Of a stretch of 64,000 nucleotides of DNA, positions 34,879-43,708 are shown one piece after another (positions within the stretch are counted from its first letter, which is position 1; the number at the start of each line of letters is the position of its first letter). The notes below the pieces were generated by a model, which had not been told where the DNA came from, made no database searches, and saw only the letters and a program-made list of their open reading frames with translations. The position numbers and the translations under genes were made by a program. The DNA comes from VFMC01 sp044238435 (GTDB lineage Bacteria; Actinomycetota; Acidimicrobiia; Acidimicrobiales; Ilumatobacteraceae), in contig JBIIDH010000004.1 in assembly GCA_044238435.1 (NCBI GenBank), positions 9,875 to 73,874 on the forward strand. Direction: 5' to 3'.

Positions 34879-35770
34879 CCTGCGGAACGTAGTCGGACGG
34901 CTCGCCGGCATCTGCGTCGAGCGCGGCCGGCCCGACAGGCTCGGCCGGCCCGACAGGCTCGGGGCCGGGACCACGGCGCACCACCAGCACGACGGCACCG
35001 ATGACGATCATCGCCAGCGCCACCCACTGGTTCCAGCGCAGGCTGCCCACCTCGCTGGTCGGGTCGATGCGCATGCCCTCGATCCAGAACCGGCCGATGC
35101 CGTAGCCGATGAGGTACACCGCCATCAGGTTGCCGGGACGGAGCTTGAACCGCCGGTCGATCCACAGCAGCAGCCCGCACAGCGCCAGGTTCCACAGCGA
35201 CTCGTACAAGAACGTGGGATGGAAGGTCGTGCCGGGTGGGTAGCCGGCCTTCGCCGCGGTGTCGTCGCTCACCTCGAGGGCCCACGGCAGGGTGGTGGGG
35301 CCGCCGAACAGCTCCTGGTTGAACCAGTTGCCCCACCGGCCGATGGCCTGCGCCAAGGGGATGCCGGGCGTGACGCAGGTGACCGCCACGGGCACGTCGA
35401 GCCCGCGCCGCTTGGCCGCGTAGAGACCCACGGCGACACCCAACGCGATGCCGCCGGGGATGCCGAGGCCGCCTTTCCAGATGGCGAAGATGCGCAACGG
35501 GTCGCCGGAGAACGAGTCCCACGACGTGGCCACGTGGTAGAGCCGCGCCCCGATCACCCCACCGAGCACACCCCACATGCCCACGGCCGCCGCGTCGTCG
35601 CGGGTACCGGCGCCGCGGGCCTCGAGCCGGCGGCCGAACAGCCAGATGCCGGCAACCACGCCCAACGCGATGACCACGCCGTAGGCGTGGATCGTGAGTG
35701 GGCCGATGTCGATGGTGCCGTCGGACGGGCTGGGGATCGATGCAGGCATCGAGGCAGCGAGGTGGTGCAT
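34871..35770 (-). CDS. lgt: Prolipoprotein diacylglyceryl transferase
   Basis: A 299-residue polytopic membrane enzyme that adds diacylglycerol to the lipobox cysteine of exported lipoproteins. The signature GRWGNWFNQELFGGPT is intact with its essential Arg and Asn/Gln residues, and IHAYGVVIALGVVAG with an essential His lies near the N-terminus. The C-terminal tail holds an 18-base tandem duplication (34925-34960) giving a repeated GPAEPV segment. ATG at 35770 lies 15 bases after the preceding hydrolase stop, so these two are probably one operon. Substrates in this window include the SIMPL, FAS1 and DUF3089 lipoproteins. Confidence 0.96.
   Translation of the reverse strand: MHHLAASMPASIPSPSDGTIDIGPLTIHAYGVVIALGVVAGIWLFGRRLEARGAGTRDDAAAVGMWGVLGGVIGARLYHVATSWDSFSGDPLRIFAIWKGGLGIPGGIALGVAVGLYAAKRRGLDVPVAVTCVTPGIPLAQAIGRWGNWFNQELFGGPTTLPWALEVSDDTAAKAGYPPGTTFHPTFLYESLWNLALCGLLLWIDRRFKLRPGNLMAVYLIGYGIGRFWIEGMRIDPTSEVGSLRWNQWVALAMIVIGAVVLVVRRGPGPEPVGPAEPVGPAALDADAGEPSDYVPQDE
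34886..34891 (-). promoter_or_regulatory. Possible internal -10 box of enoyl-CoA hydratase gene
   Basis: TACGTT, 7 bases before the ATG at 34878, located inside the last codons of lgt. Confidence 0.35.
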
Positions 35771-35785
35771 CGTCGCGGCCGCAGG

Positions 35786-36547
35786 TCAGACGCCGCCGAG
35801 GCGGCGGGCGAACTCGACCGTGCGCTCGAAGATGATGTGCTTGTCGTAGTCCTGCGTGGCCACGTGGTAGCTGCGCTCGAGCAGCACTCGCTCGACCGGG
35901 CCGCCGTAGTTGGCCTGCAGGTAGTCGGCCTGCGCCGGCTCGACCACATGGTCGTTCGGCGAGGTGAGCAGCAGCAACGGCATGGTGATGGACGGGTAGT
36001 GCTGGGCCAGCGGGGCCAGGCCGTCGTTCACCAGCGACAGCAGACACCGCACCGGCGTGCCCTCGTAGGCCGACTCCTGCACGGCGGGGTCGGCGATGTC
36101 GCTACCGATGCCCGGGATGACCTCGGTGCCAGCGTCGAGCATGCCCTGCACCATCGCCACCACCTCCGGCGGCTGGGGCTGGGTGGCCGGGTTCACGCAC
36201 ACCAGACCGAGCACCTCGGGATGGTCGGCGCCCACCCGTAGCGTGAGCGCGCCGCCCATGCTGAGACCGGCCACCACCACCTTCGGCACACGCGCCGCAA
36301 GGCGCTGGTAGGCAGCCTCGGCCTCGCCGGCCCAGTCGGCCCACGAGGTGGTGAGCATGTCGTCGACCGTCGTGCCGTGCCCGGGCAGCCGGGGCAGTTC
36401 CACGTGCAGGCCGGCTGCGGCGCACGCCTCGGCCATGCCGCGCATCGACGACGGGTTGCCGGTGAAGCCGTGGATCACCAGCACACCGACGGGCTCGGCG
36501 CCCTCGTGCGACCAGGCCTCGGCGCCAGGGATGAGTGCATCAGTCAT
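35786..36547 (-). CDS. Alpha/beta hydrolase, monoacylglycerol lipase/carboxylesterase type
   Basis: A 253-residue serine hydrolase. The nucleophile elbow is GLSMGG near residue 95, the HGFTGNPSSM oxyanion loop is near residue 26, the acid is likely in LTSPNDHVVEP, and the His in RSYHVATQDYD near residue 228. The HGFTG and SYHVATQDYDK segments match bacterial thermostable carboxylesterase/monoacylglycerol lipases (Est30-like). Cytosolic, no signal peptide. It is the first gene of an operon with lgt. ATG at 36547 follows CATACT by 6 bases. Confidence 0.88.
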   Translation of the reverse strand: MTDALIPGAEAWSHEGAEPVGVLVIHGFTGNPSSMRGMAEACAAAGLHVELPRLPGHGTTVDDMLTTSWADWAGEAEAAYQRLAARVPKVVVAGLSMGGALTLRVGADHPEVLGLVCVNPATQPQPPEVVAMVQGMLDAGTEVIPGIGSDIADPAVQESAYEGTPVRCLLSLVNDGLAPLAQHYPSITMPLLLLTSPNDHVVEPAQADYLQANYGGPVERVLLERSYHVATQDYDKHIIFERTVEFARRLGGV

Positions 36548-36553
36548 GGTGGC

Positions 36554-36559
36554 AGTATG
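36554..36559 (-). promoter_or_regulatory. -10 box of hydrolase-lgt operon
   Basis: CATACT, 6 bases before the ATG at 36547. Confidence 0.4.
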
Positions 36560-36574
36560 TCAGTGCACCGTGCG

Positions 36575-36886
36575 TCAGCGGTACGGGTCGTTGTCGCTCA
36601 ACGGTTCGTCCCACCACTCGGCGGGCACGCCCTTGGCCTCCCAGTCGGGGAACGGGTAGATGCAGTTCACCGGGCAGGCGGGCAGACACTTGTCGCAGCC
36701 GCTGCACAACTCGGGGATGATGACGACGTCGGGGCCGTGGTTGAAGATGGCCCCGAAGTGCGGCGGGCAGTGGCGCAGACAGGCGTCGCAGTTGATGCAC
36801 TCGAGCATCTCGATGCGCACCGGCAGGTTCTTCCACTTCGGATTGCGGGTGCGGCTGTCGATCCGCTCGGCTCGTGTGGCGCCCAT
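36575..36886 (-). CDS. Ferredoxin with two 4Fe-4S motifs
   Basis: A 103-residue electron carrier. Two cluster motifs are visible: CINCDACLRHCP near residue 30 and CSGCDKCLPACP near residue 61. Short N- and C-terminal extensions include a Trp-rich tail (WEAKGVPAEWWDEPL). It could serve the indolepyruvate:ferredoxin oxidoreductase at 43709-47140, though that is inferred only from function. ATG at 36886 follows TACACT by 6 bases. Divergent from the TetR regulator, with the TetR operator about 50 bases upstream of its promoter. Confidence 0.93.
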   Translation of the reverse strand: MGATRAERIDSRTRNPKWKNLPVRIEMLECINCDACLRHCPPHFGAIFNHGPDVVIIPELCSGCDKCLPACPVNCIYPFPDWEAKGVPAEWWDEPLSDNDPYR

Positions 36887-36892
36887 CGGGCC

Positions 36893-36898
36893 AGTGTA
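36893..36898 (-). promoter_or_regulatory. -10 box of ferredoxin gene
   Basis: TACACT, 6 bases before the ATG at 36886. Confidence 0.55.
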
Positions 36899-36945
36899 GG
36901 CAGCGGGCCCGGTCGACCTCCGAGCGCCGCGAACCCGACCGCCTG

Positions 36946-36965
36946 CCTTGACCGGACGGTCAAGG
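36946..36965. promoter_or_regulatory. TetR operator
   Basis: Perfect 9-base arms CCTTGACCG and CGGTCAAGG with a 2-base centre, 18 bases before the TetR gene. The left arm contains TTGACC, a likely -35, with TCGACT (36972-36977) as a weak -10 and 6 bases to the GTG. This fits autorepression. Confidence 0.7.
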
Positions 36966-36983
36966 TGGTGATCGACTGGCCCG

Positions 36984-37595
36984 GTGACCGCGACTGCGAG
37001 CCGCACGCACACCGAGCAGGGCCTCGAACGCAAGCACCAATTGCTCGAGGCGGCCGCCCGGCTGTTCTCGACCAAGGGCTACTCGAACACCCGCATCGCC
37101 GACATCTGCGCCGAGGCCGGGGTGGCCAAGGGCCTCATGTACTGGTACTTCCCCACCAAGCAGAGCCTGTTCGCCGAACTGGTGCGCACGATGCGCCAGC
37201 AACTGCGCCGCACCCAGGCCGCGGCGATGGACCCGACGGCCGACGCAATCACTCGCATCCGCCAGGGCACAGTGGCCTCGGTGCTGTTCATGGCCGAGCA
37301 CCGCGCCTACTTCGCGCTGCTCGACGTCGAGCGCGCCGACGACGAGGTGGCAGGCATCCTGCGCGCCGGCAGCGACGTGTACGCGAACGACCTCGTGCGC
37401 CTGGTGCGTGAGGCCCAGCGCGCCGGACAGTTGCCCGATGCCGACCCGCACCTCTACGCCACCGGGGTGATGGGGGCCGTGGCGTCGTTCAGCCACGCGC
37501 TGCGTCACGGCAGCATCGACACCACGGCCGGCGAACTGGCCGCGTTCGTCGGCGACTGGGTGGCCCGGGCGCTGCAGGGCACTGTGCCCGCCTGA
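36984..37595 (+). CDS. TetR/AcrR-family transcriptional regulator
   Basis: A 203-residue regulator. The helix-turn-helix is KHQLLEAAARLFSTKGYSNTRIADICAEAGVAKGLMYWYFPTK (residues ~16-60), with the usual GLMYWYF recognition helix end. A helical ligand-binding domain follows. It probably binds the palindrome just upstream and represses itself; the divergent ferredoxin gene is a possible second target. The ligand is unknown, though relatives with TTGACC-type sites often control fatty-acid degradation. GTG start. Its stop codon lies inside a 16-base tandem duplication. Confidence 0.9.
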   Translation: MTATASRTHTEQGLERKHQLLEAAARLFSTKGYSNTRIADICAEAGVAKGLMYWYFPTKQSLFAELVRTMRQQLRRTQAAAMDPTADAITRIRQGTVASVLFMAEHRAYFALLDVERADDEVAGILRAGSDVYANDLVRLVREAQRAGQLPDADPHLYATGVMGAVASFSHALRHGSIDTTAGELAAFVGDWVARALQGTVPA

Positions 37596-37611
37596 CACTG
37601 TGCCCGCCTGA
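37580..37611 (+). repeat. 16-base tandem duplication over the TetR stop codon
   Basis: Two exact copies of CACTGTGCCCGCCTGA, the first containing the TetR stop. A CTGACC-N3-GGTCAG hairpin follows (37608-37622) and covers the stop of the convergent HD-GYP gene. Confidence 0.85.
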
Positions 37612-37618
37612 CCGGCGG

Positions 37619-39508
37619 TCAGTTGGCCGCGTCGTCGAGGTCGGCGAACAATCCGACCATCTCCACACGCAGCATCGGGCGCGTGGCGTCGTCGGAACCG
37701 CCGGCCGGTTCGGTGGGTTCGGCCGGCTGTGCCGAGGATGCGGCAGAGGTGCGGGCTTCCGAGCGGGCCTCGATGTCGTCGCGCAGCTCGGCGGCAAGGT
37801 CGGGGTACATGCGCAGCATGATCTGCAGGAAGGCATCGACGAGGCGGGGTTCGAAGTGCGAACCGCTCGATGCGATGACGTACCGCGTGGCCTCGGCCCG
37901 GCTCCATGCCCGCTTGTAGGGCCGCTCGCTGATGAGGGCGTCGTACACGTCGGCCACCGCCACGATCCGTCCCGACAGCGGGATGTTGCCACCCATCAGC
38001 CCGTTCGGATACCCCGTACCGTCCCAGCGCTCGTGGTGGTTCAGCGCCACCTCGGCGGCGAGTTGGATGAGCGGCGAACTGCTGCCCGACAGGATCTCGG
38101 CACCGACCGTGGTGTGGGTCTTCATCACCTCGAACTCGGCCGAGGTGAGCGGACCGGCCTTCAACAAGATGGCGTCGGGGACGGCCACCTTGCCGATGTC
38201 GTGCAGACGCCCGGCCAGGCGCAGGCGGTCGGCGAACTCGTCGCCTTCGCCCAGTTCGGCGGCGATCTGACGCGACATGTCGCCCACCCGCACGGTGTGC
38301 TCGCCCGTGTCGGTGTCGCGGAACTCGGCGATGACGGCCAGACGCTGGAACGCCTCGAGCTGGTACTCCTCGAGGTCGTAGGTGCGGCCCCGCACGAGCT
38401 CTTCCAGTTCGCCCGTGCGCAGGCGGAGGATCTCGGCCTGCTGGCGTGCGGCCTCGGTGTCGTGGGCGATCTGCAGGGTCTTGATGCGCAGATCGGTGCC
38501 CTGGCTGAACAGCACCTGGTGCCGCTCGAAGCGGGCCTCCTGGTGGAACAGCGCCCGTTCGTAGTTGCCGATCTGCTTGTACAGGTCGGCGAGCTGGGTG
38601 TGGGCCCGCAACTCGAACTCGAGCAGGTTGTGGTTTACGGCGATGCCGAGTGCGCGGTCGCACTGCTCGATCGCGGCGGTTGGGTTGCGAGCCGTGCGCT
38701 GCAGCTGCGCCCGGGCCAGCGCCAGCGTGCACATCGACGTGGCCGCGGCGCCCGTGTCGCGTTCGTCGAGCGCGATGCGCTCGGCCTCGGCCAGGCACGC
38801 CTCGGCCTGATCGAGTGCATCGAGCGCACAGTACGACGTCGACAACTGGGCGAGGATGCGCGGCACCCAGTCGTCGAAGTGCACCCGGGCCAGTTCGAGC
38901 GCCGATTCCCCGAGGCTGACGGCGAGCAGGTGCTCGTTGCGTTCGGCACGCACCTCGGCCATGTTCGCCATCGTGACCATGTCGTGATCGGGGCGACCCG
39001 ACCCGCGGTTGGCGGTGAGCGCGGCCTCGTAGGTGACCAGTGCCCGGTCGCTGTCGCCGAGCGAATGGTGGATGATGGCGATGGTGTTCAGCAGTGGGCC
39101 CTCACCGGTGGTGAGGCCCGCCAGGCGGTGCAGTTCGAGCGCATGCAGTGCCGCGTCGAGCGCATCGGAGTAGTTGCCGGCGTCGTAGTGGATGAGGCCG
39201 ATCAGGTTGACCGCGCGCACCTCCATCGAGGGGGCGCCCACACGCCGGGCCAGATCGCGCGCATCGAGCGCCACCGAGAACGCGTTGTCGGCGTGTGCAG
39301 CGCGGTAGGCGATGGATGCCAGGCGGTACAACGCCTCGGCCTCACCGATGCCGTCGTTCAGGGTGTGCGCGAGCACACGTGCCTGCTGCGCCATCGACCG
39401 GGCGGCATCGAGATCGGAGCCCTCGCAGGCGATTGCGTCGTCGAGCAGTTCGCGCACCGACTTGGCCACCGGGGTGCCCTCGGTGGTCGGCGTGATCCGG
39501 ATGGCCAG
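37619..39508 (-). CDS. HD-GYP phosphodiesterase with TPR sensor region
   Basis: A 629-residue protein. Residues ~20-380 are tetratricopeptide repeats (such as EAEALYRLASIAYRAAHADNAF and ALVTYEAALTANRGSG). A short coiled linker (AARQQAEILRLRTGELEELVRGRTYDLEEYQLE) leads to the HD-GYP domain, with GEHTVRVGDMS, HDIGKVAVPD, and HHERWDGTGYPNGLMG containing the GYP motif. HD-GYP enzymes hydrolyse cyclic di-GMP. No membrane segment. Start: AAGGAGGTG lies 6 bases before an in-frame CTG at 39508, the only codon at proper distance; the next conventional start is a GTG at 39469. Confidence 0.88.
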   Translation of the reverse strand: MAIRITPTTEGTPVAKSVRELLDDAIACEGSDLDAARSMAQQARVLAHTLNDGIGEAEALYRLASIAYRAAHADNAFSVALDARDLARRVGAPSMEVRAVNLIGLIHYDAGNYSDALDAALHALELHRLAGLTTGEGPLLNTIAIIHHSLGDSDRALVTYEAALTANRGSGRPDHDMVTMANMAEVRAERNEHLLAVSLGESALELARVHFDDWVPRILAQLSTSYCALDALDQAEACLAEAERIALDERDTGAAATSMCTLALARAQLQRTARNPTAAIEQCDRALGIAVNHNLLEFELRAHTQLADLYKQIGNYERALFHQEARFERHQVLFSQGTDLRIKTLQIAHDTEAARQQAEILRLRTGELEELVRGRTYDLEEYQLEAFQRLAVIAEFRDTDTGEHTVRVGDMSRQIAAELGEGDEFADRLRLAGRLHDIGKVAVPDAILLKAGPLTSAEFEVMKTHTTVGAEILSGSSSPLIQLAAEVALNHHERWDGTGYPNGLMGGNIPLSGRIVAVADVYDALISERPYKRAWSRAEATRYVIASSGSHFEPRLVDAFLQIMLRMYPDLAAELRDDIEARSEARTSAASSAQPAEPTEPAGGSDDATRPMLRVEMVGLFADLDDAAN

Positions 39509-39512
39509 GGGG

Positions 39513-39521
39513 CACCTCCTT
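39513..39521 (-). promoter_or_regulatory. Strong Shine-Dalgarno pointing to a CTG start
   Basis: AAGGAGGTG is the best ribosome site in the window. Six bases after AAGGAGG stands an in-frame CTG (39506-39508) and no ATG, GTG or TTG in frame at usable distance. Confidence 0.6.
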
Positions 39522-39596
39522 CGGTTGGTCGTCGCGGTGGATGAACGGGAGTGCAGCGACGCGCGAGCGCGCGACGCGGCACAGGGTTCGCGGGCG

Positions 39597-39602
39597 AGAT
39601 TA
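39597..39602 (-). promoter_or_regulatory. Possible -10 box of HD-GYP gene
   Basis: TAATCT. It would give a leader of about 80 bases containing a GCGCG..CGCGC element, far longer than at neighbouring genes. Confidence 0.3.
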
Positions 39603-39659
39603 CCGACCCCTCCGCTGGCGAACGGGGATGACCCCCGACGGGCGCCGATGGCCACCTCG

Positions 39660-39665
39660 TATCGT
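39660..39665 (+). promoter_or_regulatory. -10 box of M48 peptidase gene
   Basis: TATCGT, 7 bases before the ATG at 39673. Confidence 0.55.
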
Positions 39666-39672
39666 GGTGCCG

Positions 39673-40569
39673 ATGAGCGCCACCTCGCGACGGATCGAGT
39701 CCTCCGCCGTCGCCGCGCTCGCACCCGTGCTCACCATCCTGCCCGTGTCGCTCGTCGCCCTCCTGGTGTTCTGGCTGCCCGTCCATCTCGTGTGGGACGT
39801 GGGCTATGTCACCTTCGCGCTCGTCTACCTCGCGGGCGCCGTGCTGCTGTTCGTACGACCGGTGCAGGTCACGCTGCTCACCCGCTTGCTCGGCGCCCGC
39901 CGTCCCGACCGTTCCGAGCGTGCCCGACTCGAGACCGCCTGGCGGTCGGTGCTGGAGGCGGCTCGGCTGCCGTCGAATCGGTACGTGCTGGCGGTGCTGC
40001 CGTCCGACGAACTCAACGCCTTCGCCTGCGGTGGCCATCTGGTGGTGGTGTCATCGTTGGCGGTCGACACCTTGCCACGCGACGAACTGGCCGGGGTGCT
40101 GGCCCACGAGCTGAGCCACCATCTCGGCTTCCACACCGTGGCGCTGTCGGTGGCGCAGTGGCTCAGCGTGCCGGTGCAGGTGCTGGCCCGCATCGGGTTC
40201 TTCCTGCAGAACGTGGCGTCGGCGGCCACATCCAGCTACGCCAGCCATTCGGCAGCACTCACCGTGCTCGGACGCCTCGTCTCGGCGACGCTCACCGCTG
40301 TGTCGTGGGTGTTCCTCGCCGGCCTCATCGTCGCCAACGCAGTGGGCAACGTCGCTGGCAAAGGGTCCGAGTTCCAGGCCGATGCCCGCGCCGTGCAACT
40401 GGGCTTCGGCCGTGAGCTGTCGAGTGCCCTGCGTCGTGTGGTGTCGATGGGCGGCGGCACTCGACCCCTCGGCTGGCGCGAGCGGTTGGGTGCCACCCAC
40501 CCGCCGGCCCGCACACGAATCGCCAAGATCGAAGCCACGCGCCGAGCCAGAGCCACCGCTCGGCCGTAG
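39673..40569 (+). CDS. M48-family membrane zinc metalloprotease (HtpX-like)
   Basis: A 298-residue membrane protease. Two N-terminal helices (LAPVLTILPVSLVALLVFWL and YVTFALVYLAGAVLLFV) precede the substrate strand LNAFACGGHLVVVSSL, the zinc site LAHELSHHLGFH near residue 144, and a downstream helix pair around SWVFLAGLIVANAVG. The third ligand Glu is in KGSEFQADARAVQLG, and the end has the usual THPPARTRIAKIE motif. HtpX-type proteases degrade damaged membrane proteins; the same role is inferred. Its TAG stop is the start of the next gene's -10 box. Confidence 0.92.
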   Translation: MSATSRRIESSAVAALAPVLTILPVSLVALLVFWLPVHLVWDVGYVTFALVYLAGAVLLFVRPVQVTLLTRLLGARRPDRSERARLETAWRSVLEAARLPSNRYVLAVLPSDELNAFACGGHLVVVSSLAVDTLPRDELAGVLAHELSHHLGFHTVALSVAQWLSVPVQVLARIGFFLQNVASAATSSYASHSAALTVLGRLVSATLTAVSWVFLAGLIVANAVGNVAGKGSEFQADARAVQLGFGRELSSALRRVVSMGGGTRPLGWRERLGATHPPARTRIAKIEATRRARATARP

Positions 40570-40572
40570 CGT
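40567..40572 (+). promoter_or_regulatory. -10 box of ABC exporter operon, sharing the M48 stop codon
   Basis: TAGCGT, 8 bases before the ATG at 40581; TAG at 40567-40569 is the M48 stop. Confidence 0.55.
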
Positions 40573-40580
40573 CTTGGCCC

Positions 40581-41527
<947 letters not shown>

Positions 41528-41531
<4 letters not shown>

Positions 41532-42343
41532 GCCTCGACAGCCCCCGCGTCCACTCGGGCCGAGTGCAGCCGCGCAGTGCCGGGTTCCTGCACGACCTGC
41601 GCACGGTGTCATTGCGCGCCATACGCCTCACGCTGCGCGAACCCGAGGCGTTCATCCCGGCGCTCGCCATCCCGGTGTTCTTCTTCGTCGTCAACGTCGG
41701 GGCGTTGCAGTCGTTCGTGGAGGGCAGCCTGCCGCCGGGCTTCGACTACAAGGCGTTCCAGCTGCCGGTGTCGGTGGTGTTCGCAGTCACCGGGGTCAGC
41801 CGGGCGAGTTCGCTCGTCATCGACATCCAGGACGGATACTTCGACCGGTTGCTGCTCACCCCGGTGCGGCGCGGCACGCTGCTGCTCGGCCTGATGAGCG
41901 CCGATCTGGCACTCATCCTGGCGCTCGCCGTGCCGGTCACCCTGCTCGGTGTGCTGGTGGGCGTGTCGTCGGCCACCGGGGTGCTGGGGCTGCTGGCGTT
42001 CGTGATCGTCGGCGGGCTGTGGGGCCTTGCGTTCACAGGCTTCCCGTACGCGCTGGCGCTGCGCACCGGCAACCCGGCAGCGGTGAACAACGCGTTCTTG
42101 TTGTTCTTCCCGTTCGCGTTCCTCACCACCGCCTACCTGCCGAGCGCGCAGATGACCGGTTGGCTCGGCACCGCGGCGAAGTTCAACCCCGTCACCTATC
42201 TGCTCGACGCGATGCGCGCGCTGCTGATGGACGGCTGGGAGTGGGACCGCATCGGCAAGGGCCTGCTCGCCATCGCCGTGGTGGGCGGCGTGTCGTTCGG
42301 CCTCGCCTTCGCCGCGCTGCGCGGCCGCGTCACCCGCGCGTAG
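41528..42343 (+). CDS. ABC-2 type exporter permease
   Basis: A 271-residue membrane protein with six predicted helices (such as AFIPALAIPVFFFVVNVGAL, LALILALAVPVTLLGVLVGV, LGLLAFVIVGGLWGLAF and LLAIAVVGGVSFGLAFAAL) and the ABC-2 signature region FLTTAYLPSAQMTGWLGTAAKFNPVTYLLDAMRALL. Partner of the upstream ATPase. AGGAGG stands 7 bases before the ATG, so translation is both coupled and Shine-Dalgarno driven. Confidence 0.92.
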
Positions 42344-42365
42344 ATCGGGCACTCCGGGCGCCGAC

Positions 42366-42371
42366 TACGGT
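42366..42371 (+). promoter_or_regulatory. -10 box of alpha/beta hydrolase gene
   Basis: TACGGT, 7 bases before the ATG at 42379. Confidence 0.55.
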
Positions 42372-42378
42372 GCCCCAC

Positions 42379-43140
42379 ATGCACCTCGCTCACGAGATCG
42401 TCGGCGACGGACCGGTCGCCATCGTCGTCCACGGCATCACCGAGTCCCGCGAGACCTGGCGACCGCTCATCGACCCGCTCTCCCGGCACTACACGGTCAT
42501 CGCCGTCGACCTGCGCGGGCACGGGCACAGCGCCCAGGGCGACAGGTACGACCCCATCACCTTGGCGAGCGATGTTCGCGAAACCGTGCTGGCCTCGGGG
42601 GTCGCCGGTGTCGACGAGGCGCTGCTCGTGGGCCACTCGCTCGGCGGCATCGTGGTGAGCGCCTACGGAGCGATGCACCCCACCCGCGGCATCGTCAACG
42701 TCGATCAGCCGCTGCGCCTGTCGGCGTTCAAGGAGGGCCTCACCCAACTGGAGCCGCTGCTGAAGGGTGATGCCGACTCGTTCACCATGGCCATCGGGCT
42801 GGTGTTCGGCTCGATGGCGGGCGCGCTGCCCGGTGCCGAGGCGACCCGCATCGAGGCGCTGCGTCGTGCCGACCAGTCGGTGGTACTGGGCATCTGGGGC
42901 ACCGTGTTCGACTCGACACCCGACGAACTCGACGCCCAGGTCGATGCGCTGGCCGGTGGCATCACGGCGCCCTACCTGGCCCTGCACGGCATGGATCCCG
43001 GCGACGGGTACGCGGCCTGGCTCACCGGTGCGGTGCCGTCGGCCACGTACGAACTGTGGCCCGACGTGGGGCACTACCCGCACCTCGTGCACCCCGAGCG
43101 GTTCCTCGACCGCCTCGCCGCGTTCGACCCGGCGCGCTGA
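42379..43140 (+). CDS. Alpha/beta hydrolase
   Basis: A 253-residue hydrolase of the haloperoxidase/epoxide-hydrolase-like group. The oxyanion loop is VHGITESRETW, VDLRGHGHS follows, the nucleophile elbow is GHSLGG near residue 90, and the C-terminal His lies in WPDVGHYPHLVHPERF. The acid is probably the Asp of LHGMDPGDGY, where the usual GxxD is altered. Substrate unknown. Independent promoter; convergent with ybaK 12 bases on. Confidence 0.87.
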   Translation: MHLAHEIVGDGPVAIVVHGITESRETWRPLIDPLSRHYTVIAVDLRGHGHSAQGDRYDPITLASDVRETVLASGVAGVDEALLVGHSLGGIVVSAYGAMHPTRGIVNVDQPLRLSAFKEGLTQLEPLLKGDADSFTMAIGLVFGSMAGALPGAEATRIEALRRADQSVVLGIWGTVFDSTPDELDAQVDALAGGITAPYLALHGMDPGDGYAAWLTGAVPSATYELWPDVGHYPHLVHPERFLDRLAAFDPAR

Positions 43141-43152
43141 GCCACGCCCGAT

Positions 43153-43659
43153 TCACCAGGCCGCGATCGGCGCCGTCGTGGCGTCCAGCACCGCCACCAA
43201 CACGGCGGCTGCCACCTCCAGGTCGAGGCCGCGCTTGCCGCCGCTCACGAAGATCGTGTCGTGCAGGTCGCACGTCTCGTCGATCACCGTGCGCAACCGC
43301 TTCTTCTGGCCGAACGGGCTGATGCCGCCCACCACGTAGCCGGTGATGCGCTGTGCCACAGCCGGGTCGCACATCTCCACCCGCTTGGCCCCCACGGCGG
43401 CCGCCATCTCCTTCAGCGACAACTGGGTGGTGACGGGCACGATGCCCACCGCCTGGCCCGACACCCGGCCGCCGCTGTCGATCACGTCGACGAGCAGGGT
43501 CTTGAACACCCGATCGGCCTCCACGCCCAGCGCCTCGGCGGCCACCATCCCGAAGCCACGGCCGCCGTCGAGGGCAGCGGCGTCGTGCTCGAACTCGTGC
43601 ACGGCGTACACCTCGCCTGCGCGTTCGAGTTCGACGATGGCCGGGGTGCCGCTGCGCAC
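43153..43659 (-). CDS. ybaK: Cys-tRNA(Pro)/Cys-tRNA(Cys) deacylase, YbaK type
   Basis: A 168-residue YbaK/EbsC-fold deacylase that clears mischarged Cys-tRNA(Pro). The catalytic lysine is in DRVFKTLLVDV near residue 49, LSLKEMAAAVGAKRVEMCDP supplies the substrate loop, and TGYVVGGISPFGQKKRLRTVID is diagnostic. The GTG at 43659 is selected because a TAGGGT box ends 8 bases before it and the residues upstream are not conserved. Divergent from the indolepyruvate oxidoreductase gene. Confidence 0.92.
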   Translation of the reverse strand: MRSGTPAIVELERAGEVYAVHEFEHDAAALDGGRGFGMVAAEALGVEADRVFKTLLVDVIDSGGRVSGQAVGIVPVTTQLSLKEMAAAVGAKRVEMCDPAVAQRITGYVVGGISPFGQKKRLRTVIDETCDLHDTIFVSGGKRGLDLEVAAAVLVAVLDATTAPIAAW

Positions 43660-43667
43660 GGCATTCG

Positions 43668-43673
43668 ACCCTA
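43668..43673 (-). promoter_or_regulatory. -10 box of ybaK
   Basis: TAGGGT, 8 bases before the GTG at 43659. Confidence 0.55.
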
Positions 43674-43696
43674 TCCGTCGGCCCACGGTGCCGTGT

Positions 43697-43702
43697 CAGA
43701 AT
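43697..43702 (+). promoter_or_regulatory. -10 box of indolepyruvate oxidoreductase gene
   Basis: CAGAAT, 6 bases before the GTG at 43709. An ATG at 43701 overlaps the box and is out of frame. Confidence 0.5.
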
Positions 43703-43708
43703 GCCGAC

